From: Amblyomma americanum
Lineage: Eukaryota > Arthropoda > Arachnida > Ixodida > Ixodidae
Assembly: GCF_052857255.1 (NCBI RefSeq)
Contig: NW_027526739.1
Location: 20,820-84,819, forward strand
Length of the DNA stretch: 64,000 bases
Direction: 5' to 3'
Part shown: positions 23,652 to 37,400 of the stretch, in pieces
Numbering within the stretch: position 1 is the stretch's first letter
How the letters are laid out: every line of letters starts with the position of its first letter
Position numbers and translations under genes: made by a program
Notes under the pieces: model-generated
Told to the model about the DNA's origin: nothing
The model's input: the letters and a program-made list of their open reading frames with translations, nothing else
Databases searched by the model: none

Positions 23652-26600
23652 AGTTTTGACGCGTATCAGAGGAACACTTGGAAAACCGATGTGTTGTGAT
23701 TTAGCTCGTTTCGGTCTAAAACAGCTTGTTTCGCTGTATTAAGCAAGAATACATGCTTTTCGCGCAGTTATAAGAGAAAAAATTTTGACGCGTGTCACAG
23801 GGACACTTGTAAAACCGATGTGTTCAGATTTAGCTCGTTTCGGTCTAAAACAGCTTGTTTCGTTGATTTAAGCACGAATACATGCTTTACGCGCAGTTAT
23901 GGAAGAAAAAGTTTTGACGCGTATTAGAGAGACACTTGTAAAACCGATGTGTTGTGATTTAGCTCGTTTCGGTCTAAAACAGCTCGTTTCGTTGTATTAA
24001 GCACGAATACATGCTTTTCGCGCAGTTATAAGAGAAAAAGTTTTGACGCGTATCAGAGGAACACTTGTAAAACCGATGTGTTGTGATTTAGCTCGTTTCG
24101 GTCTAAAACAGCTTGTTTCGTTGTATTAAGCACGAATACATGCTTTTCGCGCAGTTATGAGAGAAAAAGTTTTGACGCGTATCAAAGGAAAACTTGTAAA
24201 ACCGATGTGTTGTGATTTAGCTCGTTTCGGTCTAAAACAGCTTGTTTCGCTGTATTAAGCAAGAATACATCCTTTTCGCGCAGTTATAAGAGAAAAAGTT
24301 TTGACGCGTGTCACAGGGACACCTGTAAAACCGATGTGTTCAGATTTAGCTCGTTTCGGTCTAAAACAGCTTGTTGCGTTGTATTAAGCACGAATACATG
24401 CTTTTCGCGCAGTTATAAGAGAAAAAGTTTTAAAGGCATGTCACAGGGGCACTTGTAAATCCGATGTGTTCAGATTTACCTCGTTTCGGTCTAAAACAGC
24501 TTGTTTCGTTGGACTAAGCACGAATACATGCTTTTCGCGCAGTTATAAGAGAAAAAGTTTTGACGCGTATCAGAGGAACACTTGTAAAACCGATGTGTTC
24601 AGATTTAGCTCGTTTCGGTCTAAAACAGCTTGTTTCGTTGTATTAAGCACGAATACATGCTTTACGCGCAGTTATAGAAGAAAAAGTTGACGCGTATTAG
24701 AGAGACACTTGTAAAACCGATGTGTTGTGATTTAGCTCGTTTCGGTCCAAAACAGCTTGTTTCGTTGTATTAAGCACGAATACATGCTTTTCGCGCAGTT
24801 ATAAGAGAAAAAGTTTTGACGCGTATCAGAGGAACACTTGTAAAACCGATGTGTGGTGATTTAGCTCGTTTCGGTCTAAAACAGCTTGTTTCGTCGTATT
24901 AAGCACGAATACATGCTTTTCGCGCAGTTATAACAGAAAAAGTTTAGACGCGTATCAGAGGAATACTTGTAAAACCGATGTGTTGTGATTTAGCTCGTTT
25001 CGGTCTAAAACAGCCTGTTTCGTTGTATTAAGCACGAATACATGCTTTTCGCGCAGTTATAAGAGAAAAAGTTTTGACGCGTATCAGAGGAACACTTGCA
25101 AAACCGATGTATTGTGATTTAGCTCGTTTCGGTCTAAAACAGCTTGTTTCGTTGTATTAAGCACGAATACATGCTTTTCGCGCAGTTATAAGAGAAAAAG
25201 TTTTGACGCGTATCAGAGGAAAACTTGTAAAACCGATGTGTTGTGATTTAGCTCGTTTCCGTCTAAAACAGCTTGTTTCGCTGTATTAAGCAAGAATACA
25301 TCCTTTTCGCGCAGTTATAAGAGAAAAAGTTTTGACGCGTGTCACAGGGACACTTGTAAAACCGATGTGTTCAGATTTAGCTCGTTTCGGTCTAAAACAG
25401 CTTGTTTCGTTGTATTAAGCACGAATACATGCTTTTCGCGCAGTTATAAGAGAAAAAGTTTTAAAGGCATGTCACAGGGACACTTGTAAAACCGATGTGT
25501 TCAGATTTACCTCGTTTCGGTCTAAAACAGCTTGTTTCGTTGGACTAAGCACGAATACATGCTTTTCGCGCAGTTATAAGAGAAAAAGTTTTGACGCGTA
25601 TCAGAGGAACACTTGTAAAACCGGTGTGTTGTGATTTAGCTCGTTTCGGTCTAAAACAGCTAGTTTCGCTGTATTAAGCAAGAATACATGCTTTTCGCGC
25701 AGTTATAAGAGAAAAAGTTTTGACGCGTGTCACAGGGACACTTGTAAAACCGATGTGTTGTGATTTAGCTCGTTTCGGTCTAAAACAGCTTGTTTCGCTG
25801 TATTAAGCAAGAATACATGCTTTTCGCGCAGTTATAAGAGAAAAAATTTTGACGCGTGTCACAGGGACACTTGTAAAACCGATGTGTTCAGATTTAGCTC
25901 GTTTCGGTCTAAAACAGCTTGTTTCGTTGATTTAAGCACGAATACATGCTTTACGCGCAGTTATAGAAGAAAAAGTTTTGACGCGTATTAGAGAGACACT
26001 TGTAAAACCGATGTGTTGTGATTTAGCTCGTTTCGGTCTAAAACAGCTTGTTTCGCTGTATTAAGCAGGAATACATGCTTTTCGCGCAGTTATAAGAGAA
26101 AAAGTTTTAAAGGCGTGTCACAGGGACACTTGTAAAACCGATGTGTTCAGATTTACCTCGTTTCGGTCTAAAACAGCTTGTTTCGTTGGACTAAGCACGA
26201 ATACATGCTTTTCGCGCAGTTATAAGAGAAAAAGTTTTGACGCGTGTCACAGGGACACTTGTAAAACCGATGTGTTCAGATTTAGATCGTTTCGGTCTAA
26301 AACAGCTTGTTTCGTTGTATTAAGCACGAATACATGCTTTACGCGCAGTTATAGAAGAAAAAGTTTTGACGCGTATTAGAGAGACACTTGTAAAACGGAT
26401 GTGTTGTGATTTAGCTCGTTTCGGTCCAAAACAGCTTGTTTCGTTGTATTAAGCACGAATACATGCTTTTCGCACAGTTATAAGAGAAAAGTTTTGACGC
26501 GTATCAGAGGAACACTTGTAAAACCGATGTGTGGTGATTTAGCTCGTTTTGGTCTAAAACAGCTTGTTTCGTCGTATTAAGCACGAATACATGCTTTTCG

Positions 26601-27264
26601 CGCAGTTATAACAGAAAAAGTTTAGACGCGTATCAGAGGAATACTTGTAAAACCGATGTGTTGTGATTTAGCTCGTTTCGGTCTAAAACAGCTTGTGTCG
26701 TTGTATTAAGCACGAATACATGCTTTTCGCGCAGTTATAAGAGAAAAAGTTTTGGCGCGTATCAATGGAAAACTTGTAAAACCGATGTGTTGTGATTTAG
26801 CTCGTTTCGGTCTAAAACAGCTTGTTTCGCTGTATTAAGCAAGAATACATGCTTTTCGCGCAGTTATAAGAGAAAAAATTTTTACGCGTGTCACAGGGAC
26901 ACTTGTAAAACCGATGTGTTCAGATTTAGCTCGTTTCGGTCTAAAACAACTTGTTTCGTTGATTTAAGCACGAATACATGCTTTACGCGCAGTTATAGAA
27001 GAAAAAGTTTTGACGCGTATTAGAGAGACACTTGTAAAACCGATGTGTTGTGATTTAGCTCGTTTCGGTCTAAAACAGCTTGTTTCGCTGTATTAATTAG
27101 GAATACATGCTTTTCGCGCAGTTATAAGAGAAAAAGTTTTAAAGGCGTGTCACAGGGACACTTGTAAAACCGATGTGTTCAGATACAGCTCGTTTTGGTA
27201 TAAAACAGCTTGTTTCGTTATTTCAAGCAAGAATACATGCTTTTCGCCCAGTTATAAGAGAAAA
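23652..27264 (+). repeat. 3.61-kb higher-order unit E2
   Basis: E2 aligns to E1 at offset 3357 and to E3 at offset 3613-3615. It shares with E3 GGCACTTGTAAATCC (near 24446 and 28059), CAGCCTGTTTCG and CTCGTTTCCGTC (near 25251 and 28866). A TT loss near 24688 (AAAAAGTTGACG) is private and breaks the reading frame that its relatives keep. E2 contains about two monomers more than E1. Near 26283 it introduces the TTTAGATCG monomer that characterises the following block. Confidence 0.85.
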
Positions 27265-30106
27265 AGTTTTGACGCGTATCAGAGGAACACTTGGAAAACC
27301 GATGTGTTGTGATTTAGCTCGTTTCGGTCTAAAACAGCTTGTTTCGCTGTATTAAGCAAGAATACATGCTTTTCGCGCAGTTATAAGAGAAAAAATTTTG
27401 ACGCGTGTCACAGGGACACTTGTAAAACCGATGTGTTCAGATTTAGCTCGTTTCGGTCTAAAACAGCTTTTTTCGTTGATTTAAGCACGAATACATGCTT
27501 TACGCGCAGTTATGGAAGAAAAAGTTTTGACGCGTATTAGAGAGACACTTGTAAAACCGATGTGTTGTGATTTAGCTCGTTTCGGTCTAAAACAGCTCGT
27601 TTCGTTGTATTAAGCACGAATACATGCTTTTCGCGCAGTTATAAGAGAAAAAGTTTTGACGCGTATCAGAGGAACACTTGTAAAACCGATGTGTTGTGAT
27701 TTAGCTCGTTTCGGTCTAAAACAGCTTGTTTCGTTGTATTAAGCACGAATACATGCTTTTCGCGCAGTTATGAGAGAAAAAGTTTTGACGCGTATCAAAG
27801 GAAAACTTGTAAAACCGATGTGTTGTGATTTAGCTCGTTTCGGTCTAAAACAGCTTGTTTCGCTGTATTAAGCAAGAATACATCCTTTTCGCGCAGTTAT
27901 AAGAGAAAAAGTTTTGACGCGTGTCACAGGGACACCTGTAAAACCGATGTGTTCAGATTTAGCTCGTTTCGGTCTAAAACAGCTTGTTTCGTTGTATTAA
28001 GCACGAATACATGCTTTTCGCGCAGTTATAAGAGAAAAAGTTTTAAAGGCATGTCACAGGGGCACTTGTAAATCCGATGTGTTCAGATTTACCTCGTTTC
28101 GGTCTAAAACAGCTTGTTTCGTTGGACTAAGCACGAATACATGCTTTTCGCGCAGTTATAAGAGAAAAAGTTTTGACGCGTATCAGAGGAACACTTGTAA
28201 AACCGATGTGTTCAGATTTAGCTCGTTTCGGTCTAAAACAGCTTGTTTCGTTGTATTAAGCACGAATACATGCTTTACGCGCAGTTATAGAAGAAAAAGT
28301 TTTGACGCGTATTAGAGAGACACTTGTAAAACCGATGTGTTGTGATTTAGCTCGTTTCGGTCCAAAACAGCTTGTTTCGTTGTATTAAGCACGAATACAT
28401 GCTTTTCGCGCAGTTATAAGAGAAAAAGTTTTGACGCGTATCAGAGGAACACTTGTAAAACCGATGTGTGGTGATTTAGCTCGTTTCGGTCTAAAACAGC
28501 TTGTTTCGTCGTATTAAGCACGAATACATGCTTTTCGCGCAGTTATAACAGAAAAAGTTTAGACGCGTATCAGAGGAATACTTGTAAAACCGATGTGTTG
28601 TGATTTAGCTCGTTTCGGTCTAAAACAGCCTGTTTCGTTGTATTAAGCACGAATACATGCTTTTCGCGCAGTTATAGGAGAAAAAGTTTTGACGCGTATC
28701 AGAGGAACACTTGCAAAACCGATGTATTGTGATTTAGCTCGTTTCGGTCTAAAACAGCTTGTTTCGTTGTATTAAGCACGAATACATGCTTTTCGCGCAG
28801 TTATAAGAGAAAAAGTTTTGACGCGTATCAGAGGAAAACTTGTAAAACCGATGTGTTGTGATTTAGCTCGTTTCCGTCTAAAACAGCTTGTTTCGTTGTA
28901 TTAAGCACGAATACATGCTTTTCGCGCAGTTATAAGAGAAAAAGTTTTGACGCGTATCAGAGGAACACTTGTAAAACCGATGTGTGGTGATTTAGCTCGT
29001 TTCGGTCTAAAACAGCTTGTTTCGGCGTATTAAGCACGAATACATGCTTTTCGCGCAGTTATAACAGAAAAAGTTTAGACGCGTATCAGAGGAATACTTG
29101 TAAAACCGATGTGTTGTGATTTAGCTCGTTTCGGTCTAAAACAGCCTGTTTCGTTGTATTAAGCACGAATACATGCTTTTCGCGCAGTTATAAAAGAAAA
29201 AGTTTTGACGCGTATCAGAGGAACACTTGCAAAACCGGTGTGTTGTGATTTAGCTCGTTTCGGTCTAAAACAGCTAGTTTCGCTGTATTAAGCAAGAATA
29301 CATGCTTTTCGCGCAGTTATAAGAGAAAAAGTTTTGACGCGTGTCACAGGGACACTTGTAAAACCGATGTGTTCAGATTTAGCTCGTTTCGGTCTAAAAC
29401 AGCTTGTTTCGTTGTATTAAGCACGAATACATGCTTTTCGCGCAGTTATAAGAGAAAAAGTTTTAAAGGCATGTCACAGGGACACTTGTAAAACCGATGT
29501 GTTCAGATTTACCTCGTTTCGGTCTAAAACAGCTTGTTTCGTTGGACTAAGCACGAATACATGCTTTTCGCGCAGTTATAAGAGAAAAAGTTTTGACGCG
29601 TATCAGAGGAACACTTGTAAAACCGGTGTGTTGTGATTTAGCTCGTTTCGGTCTAAAACAGCTAGTTTCGCTGTATTAAGCAAGAATACATGCTTTTCGC
29701 GCAGTTATAAGAGAAAAAGTTTTGACGCGTGTCACAGGGACACTTGTAAAACCGATGTGTTGTGATTTAGCTCGTTTCGGTCTAAAACAGCTTGTTTCGC
29801 TGTATTAAGCAAGAATACATGCTTTTCGCGCAGTTATAAGAGAAAAAATTTTGACGCGTGTCACAGGGACACTTGTAAAACCGATGTGTTCAGATTTAGC
29901 TCGTTTCGGTCTAAAACAGCTTGTTTCGTTGATTTAAGCACGAATACATGCTTTACGCGCAGTTATAGAAGAAAAAGTTTTGACGCGTATTAGAGAGACA
30001 CTTGTAAAACCGATGTGTTGTGATTTAGCTCGTTTCGGTCTAAAACAGCTTGTTTCGCTGTATTAAGCAGGAATACATGCTTTTCGCGCAGTTATAAGAG
30101 AAAAAG
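27265..30106 (+). repeat. Higher-order unit E3 with an internal four-monomer duplication
   Basis: E3 copies E2 at offset 3613-3615 to about 28880 and then repeats part of itself: 28374-28889 and 28890-29405 align at exactly 516 bp (four monomers), both holding T (TGGTG), AACAG and CAGCCTG monomers. Private changes include CTTTTTTCGTTG near 27468 and TTTCGGCGTATTAAGC near 29020. After 29450 it follows the 25.45-26.1 kb series into the next G monomer. Confidence 0.82.
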
Positions 30107-33100
30107 TTTTAAAGGCGTGTCACAGGGACACTTGTAAAACCGATGTGTTCAGATTTACCTCGTTTCGGTCTAAAACAGCTTGTTTCGTTGGACTAAGCAC
30201 GAATACATGCTTTTCGCGCAGTTATAAGAGAAAAAGTTTTGACGCGTGTCACAGGGACACTTGTAAAACCGATGTGTTCAGATTTAGATCGTTTCGGTCT
30301 AAAACAGCTTGTTTCGTTGTATTAAGCACGAATACATGCTTTACGCGCAGTTATGGAAGAAAAAGTTTTGACGCGTATTAGAGAGACACTTGTAAAACCG
30401 ATGTGTTGTGATTTAGCTCGTTTCGGTCCAAAACAGCTTGTTTCGTTGTATTAAGCACGAATACATGCTTTTCGCACAGTTATAAGAGAAAAGTTTTGAC
30501 GCGTATCAGAGGAACACTTGTAAAACCGATGTGTGGTGATTTAGCTCGTTTTGGTCTAAAACAGCTTGTTTCGTCGTATTAAGCACGAATACATGCTTTT
30601 CGCGCAGTTATAACAGAAAAAGTTTAGACGCGTATCAGAGGAATACTTGTAAAACCGATGTGTTGTGATTTAGCTCGTTTCGGTCTAAAACAGCTTGTGT
30701 CGTTGTATTAGGCACGAATACATGCTTTTCGCGCAGTTATAAGAGAAAAAGTTTTGGCGCGTATCAATGGAAAACTTGTAAAACCGATGTGTTGTGATTT
30801 AGCTCGTTTCGGTCTAAAACAGCTTGTTTCGTTGATTTAAGCACGAATACATGCTTTACGCGCAGTTATGGAAGAAAAAGTTTTGACGCGTGTCACAGGG
30901 ACACTTGTAAAACCGATGTGTTCAGATTTAGCTCGTTTCGGTCTAAAACAGCTTGTTTCGTTGTAATAAGCACGAATACATGCTTTTCGCGCAGTTATAA
31001 GAGAAAAAGTTTTAAAGGCATGTCACAGGGACACTTGTAAAACCGATGTGTTCAGATTTACCTCGTTTCTGTCTAAAACAGCTTGTTTCGTTGGACTAAG
31101 CACGAATACATGCTTTTCGCGCAGTTATAAGAGAAAAAGTTTTGACGCGTATCAGAGGAACACTTGCAAAACCGATGTGTTGTGATTTAGCTCGTTTCGG
31201 TCTAAAACAGCTTGTTTCGTTGTATTAAGCACGAATACATGCTTTTCGCGCAGTTATAAGAGAAAAAGTTTTGACGCGTATCAGAGGAAAACTTGTAAAA
31301 CCGATGTGTTGTGATTTAGCTCGTTTCGGTCTAAAACAGCTTGTTTCGCTGTATTAAGCAAGAATACATGCTTTTCGCGCAGTTATAAGAGAAAAAATTT
31401 TTACGCGTGTCACAGGGACACTTGTAAAACCGATGTGTTCAGATTTAGCTCGTTTCGGTCTAAAACAACTTGTTTCGTTGATTTAAGCACGAATACATGC
31501 TTTACGCGCAGTTATAGAAGAAAAAGTTTTGACGCGTATTAGAGAGACACTTGTAAAATCGATGTGTTGTGATTTAGCTCGTTTCGGTCTAAAACAGCTT
31601 GTTTCGCTGTATTAATTAGGAATACATGCTTTTCGCGCAGTTATAAGAGAAAAAGTTTTAAAGGCGTGTCACAGGGACACTTGTAAAACCGATGTGTTCA
31701 GATTTACCTCGTTTCGGTCTAAAACAGCTTGTTTCGTTGTATTAAGCACGAATACATGCTTTAAGCGCAGTTATCGAAGAAAAAGTTTTGACGCGTATTA
31801 GAGAGACACTTGTAAAACCGATGTGTTGTGATTTAGCTCGTTTCGGTCCAAAACAGCTTGTTTCGTTGTATTAAGCATGAATACATGCTTTTCGCACAGT
31901 TATAAGAGAAAAAGTTTTGACGCGTATCAGAGGAACACTGGTAAAACCGATGTGTGGTGATTTAGCTCGTTTTGGTCTAAAACAGCTTGTTTCGTCGTAT
32001 TAAGCACGAATACATGCTTTTCGCGCAGTTATAAGAGAAAAAATTTTGACGCGTGTCACAGGGACACTTGTAAAACCGATGTGTTCAGATTTAGCTCGTT
32101 TCGGTCTAAAACAGCTTGTTTCGTTGATTTAAGCACGAATACATGCTTTACGCGCAGTTATAGAAGAAAAAGTTTTGACGCGTATTAGAGAGACACTTGT
32201 AAAACCGATGTGTTGTGATTTAGCTCGTTTCGGTCTAAAACAGCTTGTTTCGCTGTATTAAGCAGGAATACATGCTTTTCGCGCAGTTATAAGAGAAAAA
32301 GTTTTAAAGGCGTGTCACAGGGACACTTGTAAAACCGATGTGTTCAGATTTACCTCGTTTCGGTCTAAAACAGCTTGTTTCGTTGGACTAAGCACGAATA
32401 CATGCTTTTCGCGCAGTTATAAGAGAAAAAGTTTTGACGCGTGTCACAGGGACACTTGTAAAACCGATGTGTTCAGATTTAGATCGTTTCGGTCTAAAAC
32501 AGCTTGTTTCGTTGTATTAAGCACGAATACATGCTTTTCGCGCAGTTATAAGAGAAAAAGTTTGGACGCGTATCAGAGGAACACTTGCAAAACCGATGTG
32601 TTGTGATTTAGCTCGTTTCGGTCCAAAACAGCTTGTCTCGTTGGACTAAGCACGAATACATGCTTTTCGCGCAGTTATAAGAGAAAAAGTTTTGACGCGT
32701 ATCAGAGGAACACTTGCAAAACCGATGTGTTGTGATTTAGCTCGTTTCGGTCTAAAACAGCTTGTTTCGTTGTATTAAGCACGAATACATGCTTTTCGCG
32801 CAGTTATAAGAGAAAAAGTTTTGACGCGTATCAGAGGAAAACTTGTAAAACCGATGTGTTGTGATTTAGCTCGTTTCGGTCTAAAACAGCTTGTTTCGCT
32901 GTATTAAGCAAGAATACATGCTTTTCGCGCAGTTATAAGAGAAAAAAGTTTTACGCGTGTCACAGGGACACTTGTAAAACCGATGTGTTCAGATTTAGCT
33001 CGTTTCGGTCTAAAACAACTTGTTTCGTTGATTTAAGCACGAATACATGCTTTACGCGCAGTTATAGAAGAAAAAGTTTTGACGCGTATTAGAGAGACAC

Positions 33101-34494
33101 TTGTAAAACCGATGTGTTGTGATTTAGCTCGTTTCGGTCTAAAACAGCTTGTTTCGCTGTATTAATTAGGAATACATGCTTTTCGCGCAGTTATAAGAGA
33201 AAAAGTTTTAAAGGCGTGTCACAGGGACACTTGTAAAACCGATGTGTTCAGATTTACCTCGTTTCGGTCTAAAACAGCTTGTTTCGTTGTATTAAGCACG
33301 AATACATGCTTTAAGCGCAGTTATCGAAGAAAAAGTTTTGACGCGTATTAGAGAGACACTTGTAAAACCGATGTGTTGTGATTTAGCTCGTTTCGGTCCA
33401 AAACAGCTTGTTTCGTTGTATTAAGCATGAATACATGCTTTTCGCACAGTTATAAGAGAAAAAGTTTTGACGCGTATCAGAGGAACACTGGTAAAACCGA
33501 TGTGTGGTGATTTAGCTCGTTTTGGTCTAAAACAGCTTGTTTCGTCGTATTAAGCACGAATACATGCTTTTCGCGCAGTTATAACAGAAAAAGTTTAGAC
33601 GCGTATCAGAGGAATACTAGTAAAACCGATGTGTTGTGATTTAGCTCGTTTCGGTCTAAAACAGCTTGTTTCGCTGTATTAAGCATGAATACATGCTTTT
33701 CGCGCAGTTATAAGAGAAAGTTTTGACGCGTGTCACAGGGACACTTGTAAAACCGATGTGTTCAGATTTAGCTCGTTTCGGTCTAAAACAGCTTGTTTCG
33801 TTGTATTAAGCACGAATACATGCTTTTCGCGCAGTTATAAGAGAAAAAGTTTTAAAGGCATGTCACAGGGACACTTGTAAAACCGATGTGTTCAGATTTA
33901 CCTCGTTTCGGTCTAAAACAGCTTGTTTCGTTGGACTAAGCACGAATACATGCTTTTCGCGCAGTTATAAGAGAAAAAGTTTTGACGCGTATCAGAGGAA
34001 CACTTGTAAAACCGGTGTGTTGTGATTTAGCTCGTTTCGGTCTAAAACAGCTAGTTTCGCTGTATTAAGCAAGAATACATGCTTTTCGCGCAGTTATAAG
34101 AGAAAAAGTTTTGACGCGTGTCACAGGGACACTTGTAAAACCGATGTGTTGTGATTTAGCTCGTTTCGGTCTAAAACAGCTTGTTTCGCTGTATTAAGCA
34201 AGAATACATGCTTTTCGCGCAGTTATAAGAGAAAAAATTTTGACGCGTGTCACAGGGACACTTGTAAAACCGATGTGTTCAGATTTAGCTCGTTTCGGTC
34301 TAAAACAGCTTGTTTCGTTGATTTAAGCACGAATACATGCTTTACGCGCAGTTATAGAAGAAAAAGTTTTGACGCGTATTAGAGAGACACTTGTAAAACC
34401 GATGTGTTGTGATTTAGCTCGTTTCGGTCTAAAACAGCTTGTTTCGCTGTATTAAGCAGGAATACATGCTTTTCGCGCAGTTATAAGAGAAAAA
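30107..34494 (+). repeat. 34-monomer higher-order unit F1 (two related 17-monomer halves)
   Basis: TTTAGATCG monomers at about 30285, 32480, 34674 and 36866 are spaced 2195, 2194 and 2192 bp apart (17 monomers plus 1-2), while the full pattern of tags repeats at 4386-4389 bp. Half 1 holds CTTGTGTCGTTG, TTTGGCGCG with ATCAATGG, TTGTAATAAGC and ATTAATTAGG. Half 2 holds TTTGGACGCG, CTTGTCTCGTTGGAC, ATTAATTAGG and CTAGTAAAACC. The halves share the ATTAATTAGG, AAGCGCAG and CTGGTAAAACC cassette (31140-32030 matches 32694-33586 at offset 1554-1555). Confidence 0.83.
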
Positions 34495-37400
34495 GTTTTA
34501 AAGGCGTGTCACAGGGACACTTGTAAAACCGATGTGTTCAGATTTACCTCGTTTCGGTCTAAAACAGCTTGTTTCGTTGGACTAAGCACGAATACATGCT
34601 TTTCGCGCAGTTATAAGAGAAAAAGTTTTGACGCGTGTCACAGGGACACTTGTAAAACCGATGTGTTCAGATTTAGATCGTTTCGGTCTAAAACAGCTTG
34701 TTTCGTTGTATTAAGCACGAATACATGCTTTACGCGCAGTTATAGAAGAAAACGTTTTGACGCGTATTAGAGAGACACTTGTAAAACGGATGTGTTGTGA
34801 TTTAGCTCGTTTCGGTCCAAAACAGCTTGTTTCGTTGTATTAAGCACGAATACATGCTTTTCGCACAGTTATAAGAGAAAAGTTTTGACGCGTATCAGAG
34901 GAACACTTGTAAAACCGATGTGTGGTGATTTAGCTCGTTTTGGTCTAAAACAGCTTGTTTCGTCGTATTAAGCACGAATACATGCTTTTCGCGCAGTTAT
35001 AACAGAAAAAGTTTAGACGCGTATCAGAGGAATACTTGTAAAACGATGTGTTGTGATTTAGCTCGTTTCGGTCTAAAACAGCTTGTGTCGTTGTATTAAG
35101 CACGAATACATGCTTTTCGCGCAGTTATAAGAGAAAAAGTTTTGGCGCGTATCAATGGAAAACTTGTAAAACCGATGTGTTGTGATTTAGCTCGTTTCGG
35201 TCTAAAACAGCTTGTTTCGTTGATTTAAGCACGAATACATGCTTTACGCGCAGTTATGGAAGAAAAAGTTTTGACGCGTGTCACAGGGACACTTGTAAAA
35301 CCGATGTGTTCAGATTTAGCTCGTTTCGGTCTAAAACAGCTTGTTTCGTTGTAATAAGCACGAATACATGCTTTTCGCGCAGTTATAAGAGAAAAAGTTT
35401 TAAAGGCATGTCACAGGGACACTTGTAAAACCGATGTGTTCAGATTTACCTCGTTTCGGTCTAAAACAGCTTGTTTCGTTGGACTAAGCACGAATACATG
35501 CTTTTCGCGCAGTTATAACAGAAAAAGTTTTGACGCGTATCAGAGGAACACTTGCAAAACCGATGTGTTGTGATTTAGCTCGTTTCGGTCTAAAACAGCT
35601 TGTTTCGTTGTATTAAGCACGAATACATGCTTTTCGCGCAGTTATAAGAGAAAAAGTTTTGACGCGTATCAGAGGAAAACTTGTAAAACCGATGTGTTGT
35701 GATTTAGCTCGTTTCGGTCTAAAACAGCTTGTTTCGCTGTATTAAGCAAGAATACATGCTTTTCGCGCAGTTATAAGAGAAAAAATTTTTACGCGTGTCA
35801 CAGGGACACTTGTAAAACCGATGTGTTCAGATTTAGCTCGTTTCGGTCTAAAACAACTTGTTTCGTTGATTTAGGCACGAATACATGCTTTACGCGCAGT
35901 TATAGAAGAAAAAGTTTTGACGCGTATTAGAGAGACACTTGTAAAACCGATGTGTTGTGATTTAGCTCGTTTCGGTCTAAAACAGCTTGTTTCGCTGTAT
36001 TAATTAGGAATACATGCTTTTCGCGCAGTTATAAGAGAAAAAGTTTTAAAGGCGTGTCACAGGGACACTTGTAAAACCGATGTGTTCAGATTTACCTCGT
36101 TTCGGTTTAAAACAGCTTGTTTCGTTGTATTAAGCACGAATACATGCTTAAGCGCAGTTATCGAAGAAAAAGTTTTGACGCGTATTAGAGAGACACTTGT
36201 AAAACCGATGTGTTGTGATTTAGTTCGTTTCGGTCCAAAACAGCTTGTTTCGTTGTATTAAGCATGAATACATGCTTTTCGCACAGTTATAAGAGAAAAA
36301 GTTTTGACGCGTATCAGAGGAACACTGGTAAAACCGATGTGTGGTGATTTAGCTCGTTTTGGTCTAAAACAGCTTGTTTCGTCGTATTAAGCACGAATAC
36401 ATGCTTTTCGCGCAGTTATAAGAGAAAAATTTTGACGCGTGTCACAGGGACACTTGTAAAACCGATGTGTTCAGATTTAGCTCGTTTCGGTCTAAAACAG
36501 CTTGTTTCGTTGATTTAAGCACGAATACATGCTTTACGCGCAGTTATAGAAGAAAAGTTTTGACGCGTATTAGAGAGACACTTGTAAAACCGATGTGTTG
36601 TGATTTAGCTCGTTTCGGTCTAAAACAGCTTGTTTCGCTGTATTAAGCAGGAATACATGCTTTTCGCGCAGTTATAAGAGAAAAAGTTTTAAAGGCGTGT
36701 CACAGGGACACTTGTAAAACCGATGTGTTCAGATTTACCTCGTTTCGGTCTAAAACAGCTTGTTTCGTTGGACTAAGCACGAATACATGCTTTTCGCGCA
36801 GTTATAAGAGAAAAAGTTTGACGCGTGTCACAGGGACACTTGTAAAACCGATGTGTTCAGATTTAGATCGTTTCGGTCTAAAACAGCTTGTTTCGTTGTA
36901 TTAAGCACGAATACATGCTTTACGCGCAGTTATAGAAGAAAAAGTTTTGACGCGTATTAGAGAGACACTTGTAAAACGGATGTGTTGTGATTTAGCTCGT
37001 TTCGGTCCAAAACAGCTTGTTTCGTTGTATTAAGCACGAATTACATGCTTTTCGCGCAGTTATAAGAGAAAAAGTTTTGACGCGTGTCACAGGGACACTT
37101 GTAAAACCGATGTGTTCAGATTTAGATCGTTTCGGTCTAAAACAGCTTGTTTCGTTGTATTAAGCACGAATACATGCTTTTCGCGCAGTTATAAGAGAAA
37201 AAGTTTGGACGCGTATCAGAGGAACACTTGCAAAACCGATGTGTTGTGATCTAGCTCGTTTCGGTCCAAAACAGCTTGTTTCGTTGTATTAAGCACGAAT
37301 ACATGCTTTTCGCGCAGTTATAAGAGAAAAAGTTTTGACGCGTATCAGAGAAAACTTGTAAAACCGATGTGTTGTGATTTAGCTCGTTTCGGTCTAAAAC

